Of a stretch of 64,000 nucleotides of DNA, positions 58,401 to 64,000 are shown piece after piece. Numbering within the stretch: position 1 is the stretch's first letter; each line of letters opens with the position of its first letter. The notes below the pieces were generated by a model that saw only the letters and a program-made list of their open reading frames with translations, had not been told where the DNA came from and did not search any database. The stretch comes from Cymodocea nodosa (Eukaryota; Streptophyta; Magnoliopsida; Alismatales; Cymodoceaceae), in assembly GCA_036874045.1 (NCBI GenBank), contig CM072341.1:12846501-12910500 (forward strand), in the 5' to 3' direction. A program made the position numbers and the translations under genes.

Positions 58401-60526
58401 CTTTAAAAGGGAAAAGAAAAACTCTTATGAGATGTGTCACTGGAAAGCTTATGCCCGGCCGTGTTACTGCTGTCATGGGCCCTTCTGGAGCTGGGAAAAC
58501 AACATTCCTCAATGCACTCACAGGAAAAGCTGCAGGATGTGAGATGAGTGGTTCAATTCTTATAAATGGAAAGCCAGAATCTCTTCATTCATATAAGAAA
58601 ATTATAGGTTTTGTGCCCCAAGATGACATTGTTCATGGGAATCTTACTGTTGAGGAAAATCTCTGGTTCAGTGCAAGATGCAGGTAAATAATGCTTAATT
58701 TTATGTTTGTGGCACTTATTTATCATTTGTATCTGAAGTTTATCTTTCATCAACTATGCAATTTGACCCTGTTCATTATGTGAAGAATTTTCATATGCAA
58801 AAGTGCATTTCTTTGCCTGACACACTTTTCTTATTATGTTTATATCTCCAGATAAAATTTTTGTATATTCTGATTTTCGTCAGCTTTGCCCAATAATATT
58901 TCTAGTGCTATTCTTCTTTCTTTGTTGTTATTCTGCATATTATATTTTGATTATTGTCTGATGTTTTAAGCTATTGACATTTTTTTCTTATTTCTCCCTT
59001 GATTGGCTTTGTATCAGACTTCCAGCTGACATGTCAAAAGCAGACAAAGTCCTGGTTCTCGAAAGGGTTATTGAGTCCTTGGGTCTTCAAGCTGTGAGAG
59101 ATTCATTGGTTGGAACTGTTGAGAAGAGGGGAATCTCTGGAGGACAAAGAAAGCGGGTGAATGTTGGGTTGGAAATGGTTATGGAACCATCATTGTTGAT
59201 TCTGGATGAACCCACATCTGGATTGGACAGTTCTTCATCTCAATTGCTTCTAAGAGCTCTCCGTCGTGAAGCTCTTGAAGGTGTAAACATTATCATGGTG
59301 GTCCATCAGCCTAGGTATGCTAAGATATATGCTGAAGTAGAATAAATGGTGTTTGGCTTCTTCTTATACTTGTCAGACCTTTTTACCAGCCAATCCTCAT
59401 CAATCACATCCATAAGTAATTGTCATGACTTTTAACATGCACATCTATAAATGTTGTATTAGTTACATTCTTGTAACAATCTATAATCTGCATGCTAAAA
59501 TGCTGTAATTCACCATTAGAATATTATACTGGAGTGCTACTCGAATGCTTTGGCACAGAAGCATGTATGAGAAACAAAATATAGAGGTTAATGATGATTT
59601 ATTTATTTCCAAATAGTGGATTATTCATATGGAACTATAAATGGATATTGCACTTGGATGTCATCCATCCTCTTCAATCTATCATTCTATTACCAAAAGG
59701 AATGTAATTTAAATGTTGTAATTTTGCTGACATTTTGTTCAATAATCTTACCATGAAATGGACCATAAAAGAGAGTGTGCTTCGTAGTTAGCTATCAAGT
59801 TATTATGTCTTTAGTGTCATCTCATTATAAAGGGGAAATCGTTATGATTTTGAAGAAGTGATACAAAATATCTCCTTGTGTATTATATTTCATCCTTGCT
59901 CTAATATTTTTCAGGTTATCTCTGATATAGTGATATTCTACATCTAGTAGGTATTAAACATGGATTTTTGGAACTGTCATAACCTATAAACTTGAATAGC
60001 TATCATATAAACTAAAGCTAGGATTTTTCTGATGCAGCTACACCTTGTTCAAGATGTTTGATGATTTGATACTTCTGGCTAAAGGTGGGCTTACTGCATA
60101 CCATGGATCTGTTAAAAAGGTTGAGGAATACTTTGCAGGCATTGGAATCAATGTTCCAGATCGTGTCAATCCACCAGATCATTTCATTGACATTTTAGAG
60201 GGTATAGTAAAGCCAAGCCCAGGTTCAGGAATCAATTATAAGCAGCTTCCTGTCAAATGGATGCAGCATAATGGTTATGAGATACCCCCAGATATGATGC
60301 AGAATATTTCTGGAGTTGATGCTTTTAAGGATCAAGATTCAAGCAATGCTAATACTGATTCTAGTGAATCCGAAGTACAGGCAATAGCTGGGGAAGTCTG
60401 GGGTGACATTAAATGTATTGTTGAGCAAAAGAGAGATCACATAGAGCACAATTACTCAAAATCCAAGGACTTATCTAATCGCAAGACTCCTGGCATATTT
60501 CAGCAGTATAAATACTATTTTGGAAG
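46442..60526 (+). CDS. ABCG24/28-like: ABC transporter G family half-transporter, ABCG24/ABCG28-like (5' part; continues beyond window)
   Basis: Ten exons: 46442-46686, 46786-46865, 47426-47692, 48195-48258, 48349-48495, 48689-48723, 49628-49701, 57791-58683, 59018-59314 and 60038-60526. All introns are GT-AG and phases agree, giving 863 codons plus two bases. Order: hydrophobic signal segment (residues ~12-32, [13 protein letters not shown]), Cys-rich extracytoplasmic region ([29 protein letters not shown]; ~75-290), a membrane segment across exons 7/8 (~295-315), an Arg/Ala-rich coiled stretch, then the nucleotide-binding domain: Walker A GPSGAGKT (534-541), signature ISGGQRKRV (641-649), Walker [13 protein letters not shown] (661-672), H-loop VVHQPS. 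The C-terminal ABC2 membrane domain is missing and must lie right of 64000. Plant ABCG half-transporters dimerise and export lipidic or other hydrophobic compounds; the substrate cannot be told here. No stop or frameshift was found. An ATG at 46454 is an alternative start. Confidence 0.92.
48934..49240 (+). repeat. 151-bp tandem duplication in ABCG intron 6
   Basis: Two copies start ACTGTACAATAC at 48934 and 49085. Each runs through AAGAATAAGGACATC, TTTTGCTTCAGT and GGTTGGGAATT(C/T)GTTCTATTTTAC, with about 10% divergence and small indels. Confidence 0.85.
49930..50345 (-). pseudogene. LINE (L1-type) ORF2 3'-terminal fragment, copy 1
   Basis: Diverged but co-linear with 62795-63190. On the - strand both show the decayed end of plant L1 ORF2, the segment that normally reads VAPI-(D/E)-K-(M/L)-R-E plus a W-F-GH-V stretch, followed by a 3' region. 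Stops are too many for function. 5'-truncation is typical of LINE insertions. Confidence 0.55.
50640..50815 (-). mobile_element. remnant copia LTR end with polypurine tract
   Basis: ATTACTCTAACA at 50766-50777 is followed by ATTTCCCTTAAGATGGAGTATC. The - strand therefore reads a purine tract (CTTAAGGGAAAT) directly before TGTTAGAG, the usual copia 3' LTR junction. Only this end survives, adjacent to the complete copia element. Confidence 0.45.
50893..51015 (-). repeat. copia 3' LTR
   Basis: TGAAGGAAAAACCC...CTCTAACA; paired with 55547-55669. Confidence 0.9.
51020..51700 (-). pseudogene. copia RNase H region
   Basis: The open 3' end reads [15 protein letters not shown], then [27 protein letters not shown], the conserved copia RNase H C-terminus (usual form TKHIEVDCHFIR...ADIFTK). 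Upstream, 51389-51671 holds [16 protein letters not shown] and [19 protein letters not shown], the DADWAG-D-RRST block with changed residues. Confidence 0.75.
51865..52740 (-). pseudogene. copia reverse transcriptase
   Basis: 52410-51865 encodes [79 protein letters not shown] and [14 protein letters not shown]. The catalytic YVDD is changed to YVNG (IVYVNGIF), so the enzyme is dead even ignoring stops. 52732-52376 gives the preceding region, with [20 protein letters not shown]. Confidence 0.85.
53093..54196 (-). pseudogene. copia protease end, pre-integrase and integrase
   Basis: [18 protein letters not shown] (54140-53990) marks the gag_pre-integs region. Further along the - strand, with stops, are [23 protein letters not shown] (first Asp), [27 protein letters not shown] (second Asp) and NGVVECKH (Glu position). 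Next come [28 protein letters not shown] and [11 protein letters not shown]. The acidic triad positions are recognisable. Confidence 0.75.
54356..54953 (-). pseudogene. copia gag
   Basis: 54953-54711 has [24 protein letters not shown], the UBN2-type gag core. 54673-54356 has [18 protein letters not shown] and a CCHC zinc knuckle [14 protein letters not shown], which matches Cx2Cx4Hx4C. A frameshift separates the two. Confidence 0.8.
55547..55669 (-). repeat. copia 5' LTR
   Basis: Partner of 50893-51015; the primer site lies just inside it. Confidence 0.9.
55955..56095 (+). repeat. polypyrimidine tract, intron 7
   Basis: About 140 bases almost entirely T and C on the + strand (TTTTTCC/CTTTTT words). 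Roughly complementary to 56686-56800. Confidence 0.9.
56686..56800 (+). repeat. polypurine tract, intron 7
   Basis: About 115 bases almost entirely A and G (GGAAAAAA/GAGAGA words), inverted with respect to 55955-56095 around a ~590-base centre. Confidence 0.9.
57316..57480 (+). mobile_element. remnant copia 3' LTR start with polypurine tract
   Basis: TCCAACTTGAGGAAGTG precedes TGTTAGAATTTATAAA at 57316, the + strand copia PPT/LTR junction. The far end of the LTR is not identifiable. Confidence 0.45.
59315..60037 (+). other. ABCG intron 9
   Basis: GTATGC donor, GATGCAG acceptor. No element or gene seen. Confidence 0.8.
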
Positions 60527-60741
60527 GTAACTTCGCTGTTCACCTCTTATAACAATCCAGGCTGTGATCTTAATGAATATAAATCACATATTCATGTGTT
60601 ACTTCCATTCTTTAGGGTTAACAACATGAATCACTTTAATCTCCAAGTGTCATATACTATGCTAGTAAAGTATGCTTGATATTTTTTATCTATTCCTACC
60701 ACGTAATTTTAGGTCTTTTTTAGTATAAAGGGCAAGTCTTA

Positions 60742-61067
60742 GACTGTGTTTGTTTTAAATTATAGGATGTTCAGATTATACATAATCAGATTAATTTATT
60801 TTACGAGGTAGTCATAATTTTCAGTTATTATTTATATCCATAATAAATCACATTTGGATGAAATTATGAGAGAGTAGATTATAGAATAAAAACTCATAAT
60901 CCACAGAATAATCTCATAATCAGTTGAAAACTTGATTATTGGGATTGTGGATGCTCTCTCACAGAAACAGTGTACAACTTCATCAAATTTTCATAAAATC
61001 TGTTACATCAAACTGATTATGCACACAATCTCAGTCTTTCCTCCCATAATTTGATACAAATAAGGCC
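60742..61067. mobile_element. Tourist/Harbinger-like MITE, 326 bp
   Basis: TTA on both sides (60739-60741, 61068-61070). Terminal inverted repeats of about 28 bp: GACTGTGTTTGTTTTAAATTATAGGA at the left, and, read inward from the right, GGCCTTATTTGTATCAAATTATGGGA. The interior is AT-rich with TAATC/GATTA repeats. Confidence 0.8.
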
Positions 61068-62794
61068 TTAGTGCCATAATAACATTACTTCATTGTGTCT
61101 TGGAGGCTAGTAAGGATGCATACAAACGAGCCTGTTAGAGTTATTATGTACTAGTAAAATGTACAACTTATACGTAAGTTGAGAAAGCCATTTATTGTAT
61201 TGTTTTGTATTCATTAATATAAATTTATTTGTGTCCAATAACCTTCCAAAATTACTGATTCTGATTGAAGCTTATTTCCAAGTTTAGAGAATAATTAATA
61301 TTATGGTTTAATTTAAATTAATTTGTATTCCATATTTAATATTATAGGTATTTTGTGAAATTAACAAAATGGCTGGTCATATTTGGGTTGGGATGAGGGT
61401 GTTTGTCTAATTATATAGATAGTATTTTTGGCAAATTACAAATTTATTTAGGAACTAGTAAGTTTTGGGGGTTGAATTTGTAGACTAGGTGAGTCTATGA
61501 TCCGACTAGTTGGTTGGGGCTTCAATCAGTATTTTTGAACAAATCCTTTTACTTAGATCCATGCCCATTTGTAAACCTTAACAAAACTGAAAAACCTTCT
61601 TCACCCACTTATGGGTGTAAGAGATCAACCTTTCTCCCATTACCATTGCACTCCACTCATGATGCTGATGTTATCGCACACTACCACTATTACCATTGAC
61701 ATTGTTGTTGCCACATCTCCATCACCTTCATCATTGGGATTGCTATCATAGTTGTTTATTGTTCCTACTACCATCGCTGCTCACTTATGATGCTGCCACT
61801 TTTATTGCTCAACTAGGGATTTCATATATTTTTTCTTTTATCATTTGCTTTTAGTTAGATCATGAAAAATAAAAACATGCTATATACGATTCAACAAAAA
61901 ATGCTGTTAAAGATGATATAATGACTTCTGATCATTTTTATCATAATGACTTTGGTTAATTCCACATAATAGGATTATGACTTGGATTGTTATTATTTTT
62001 GTTATCTTGATGGTTTATTGTCATCTTGAATGACGAATGTCTTGATTTTTCTTATTTTTACTGATTTGTATGTAATATTAAATTAAATAATTATTAATTG
62101 TATTGTTATGTTGTCATCATTGATTTGATTGGTCCATGTAACTGTTTGAACCCATGAACCAAATACCTTTTGGCTTAATCAGGTTGTTGCCCATTCTAGT
62201 TCTAAAAATATTGACTGTTGCTGCATGCAATGCTAGCTTAAGCTATTGTTGCCCCTTGAGCTATTGATGAGTCCTAGCAGGGGCTTCTGTTGCCTACATT
62301 AGTTGGTTCAGGTCCTCCATTTGTCGAGTCTGCTATTGGTAGGTCCTTTCAAGTCCCTTCCAACCATTGATTGAATCATGTGCCCCTCTTTTTTCCTCCA
62401 ATCATTAAAATTCATGTGTCCAACATTTTTATGTTTCATGGTTTTTCTGTCATTTAGTTAAAGTTAAAAACGAAATAGAGGGGAGACATGAGCAGCAATG
62501 GGTTAACATGTTTGATTACTGTTAAGGAAAAAGAAAAAGAGAGAGCAAAAGGAGAATGAGCAATAATGAGTTGAATGTTCCTCAGTTGTATTTTTGAGCT
62601 GCTAAATAGGAAAAATATAGAAAAAGTGAGAAAAGGAGGAAAAATAGTAATAAAATGGAAGAGTTCATGTGCCTTATTAGGGGTTTGTTGTTCTATTAAA
62701 GAAATGAAGATATTATTAGGATCATTAGCTTTACTAAAGATAAGATGAATATTGAAGATTAGAAAAATGTTAATAACAAAAACAGCAATTTGAA

Positions 62795-63190
62795 TCATAA
62801 TCTTACCATGTGTGGTTGACCATATGAATATTTTTCTTCCATGTATTTCTATTTATGCTCAAATCTTTGGTTAAATTATATAAATTTAAATTTTTTCTCA
62901 CAATTGTTAACTAAGTAGTTTTAAGTCATTCTCTACTTTTCATAGTTTCTTCTACTCTAATTCATTCTCATCTCCTAATTGGTGTATTCTTTAATTTCTT
63001 AAGAATATAATCAAACCACTTAAATTGATTTTCTCTTCTTATCTTTAATTGGTGCAACTCCTATTCTATTCTTAATAAAATTATTTTTTAGGTTCTCTTA
63101 TAGTATTACCATTTATCCATTTAAGTATACTTATCTCAACAACATTAACTTTTTACATATGGTCAAGTTTTATATCCTAGCATTCTATAG
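62795..63190 (-). pseudogene. LINE (L1-type) ORF2 3'-terminal fragment, copy 2
   Basis: Shares with copy 1 the words GTTAAATTATATAAATTTAAATTTTTTCT, split here as two blocks, and the ATTTTCTCTT-ATCTT and ATACTATTACCATT segments. The - strand reads VAPIKDKKRKSI, the decayed VAPIEDKMRE motif of plant L1 ORF2. Confidence 0.6.
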
Positions 63191-63212
63191 CAGACTAATT
63201 AGTAATTAGAGT

Positions 63213-64000
63213 TGTAGTGGTAGAGATTCACATTACTCTAGAAAATATACTCTTAAGATTAGGGACTATCTCAGCATTGGGCCCAAATCAACAAGGATAT
63301 CTCAAGATTGAATCTGTTATGTTAGTGTTATGTTATATTCTATGTAATTAGGTATATAGATCCTTCTCCCTATATATATATATGTATTCTATTCTTGTAT
63401 CAATGTAACATTTACATTTCCCAAACTCTATTCCACATGGTATCAAAGCTAGGGCAACTAGGTGAACCAACTAGGTGACTAGCAGCTAGGTGACTAGTGA
63501 CTAGGCTCGACAACCAGGTGATCAGAGGTCGTGTGATCGGAGATCGCATCTCTAGACGAGGAGTGACCAACGACGTGAGAGTCTACAACTGTGTGACTGA
63601 CGACCGTGTTTCCAGATATGCGGAGTGACTAACGACTCGGGAGTCTACGGTGTTTTTGCGAGAGTGTCTATGTTGGCAGCTACGACTGAGGTTTTCCATG
63701 AGTTTACAGGATTGTGGCAAATGAGGATTCTGCTGTTCCATGTATGGGTGTGCGAATTTTCAGGCATGTGTCTGGTCCGTTAGGTCTCCTCCACGAATGT
63801 TGAAGAATAGAAGCCTCTAGGCTAGTGGCTGTTGTTGTTCTTTGTGCAGATGGCGCTACTGAATTTACCGGTGTTGTAGATGGTGGCTGCTGAATCCATT
63901 GGTGTTAGTTGTCTCGATAGATCTTAATGCATTTCAAAGAGACTACGATCCGACAATTGTCTGGAATGACAGTCAAGCTTAATGAGCTCAACTACCATAC
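63213..64000 (+). mobile_element. Ty1/copia retrotransposon, 5' part (runs off window)
   Basis: LTR of about 225 bases (63213-63437, start uncertain, end TATTCCACA). Primer site TGGTATCAAAGCT at 63438-63450. A leader follows with repeated GGTGACTAG/GTGACTAACGAC/GGAGTCTAC words (63460-63660). The last bases open a gag-like frame at 63966 (MTVKLNELNYHT), matching the start of copia Gag (KL...NYHTW). Same orientation as the ABCG gene. Confidence 0.8.
63438..63450 (+). promoter_or_regulatory. copia primer binding site (tRNA-iMet)
   Basis: TGGTATCAAAGCT directly follows the LTR end CA. Confidence 0.85.

Larger units (their letters stand above)
60527..64000 (+). other. ABCG intron 10 (acceptor beyond window)
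   Basis: Donor GTAACT at 60527. No following exon encoding the ABC2 membrane domain was found up to 64000, so this intron exceeds 3.4 kb. It contains the MITE, LINE fragment and copia start listed below. 61100-62790 is otherwise AT-rich, with CAC/CAT-rich (61600-61800) and A/G-rich (62520-62660) low-complexity stretches. Confidence 0.7.

Overview
The window is nuclear DNA of a flowering plant. It has split genes with GT-AG introns, AT-rich intergenic DNA, and a dense nest of plant-type transposable elements. One host gene is clear: the 5' two-thirds of a half-size ABC transporter of the ABCG24/ABCG28 type (+ strand, exons 1-10 at 46442-60526, continuing past the window). Its first exon is strikingly GC-rich compared with later exons, which hints at a monocot but does not prove it.

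Layout. 1-4114: AT-rich DNA with microsatellites and degenerate repeats, plus a possible exon fragment at the very start. 4115-9840: a near-complete PIF/Harbinger DNA transposon with an intact three-exon DDE transposase, a Myb/SANT-like ORF1 broken by one amber codon, and an array of nine 39-40 bp palindromes in its 3' part. 9905-10500: a dead hAT transposase C-terminus (- strand). 11492-38030: a large LTR element (called X here; tRNA-Met-type primer site, + strand). It has no recognisable gag-pol but carries a plant-specific transposon ORF. It has been split by two Athila-like Ty3/gypsy elements on the - strand. Element A (11627-28543) interrupts X's 5' LTR and has PR-RT-RH-INT, an env-position ORF, a gag capsid ORF in an unexpected downstream position, and an F-box protein gene. 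Element B (30309-35017) sits in X's interior and keeps its LTR, primer site and the front part of pol. 38031-42770: AT-rich degenerate repeats. 42771-44733: a third LTR of the A/B family (C). 44734-46441: AT-rich DNA leading into a GC-rich, pyrimidine-rich leader.

46442-64000 is the ABCG gene. Intron 7 is about 8.1 kb because it took in a LINE fragment, an older copia remnant, an antisense Ty1/copia element with its LTRs (50893-55669), and low-complexity tracts. The intron after exon 10 holds a Tourist-type MITE, a second LINE fragment and, at the right edge, the start of another Ty1/copia element (63213 onward).

The most unusual material is in element A. Its coding modules (INT, env-position ORF, gag, F-box) are separated by non-coding spacers rich in one palindrome, CGTTGAGTTA-CA-GTTAACTCAACG and its variants. 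The same palindrome is found in the LTRs of A, B and C. All coordinates and translations were derived by reading the sequence. Family names rest on recognisable motifs, not on database searches.
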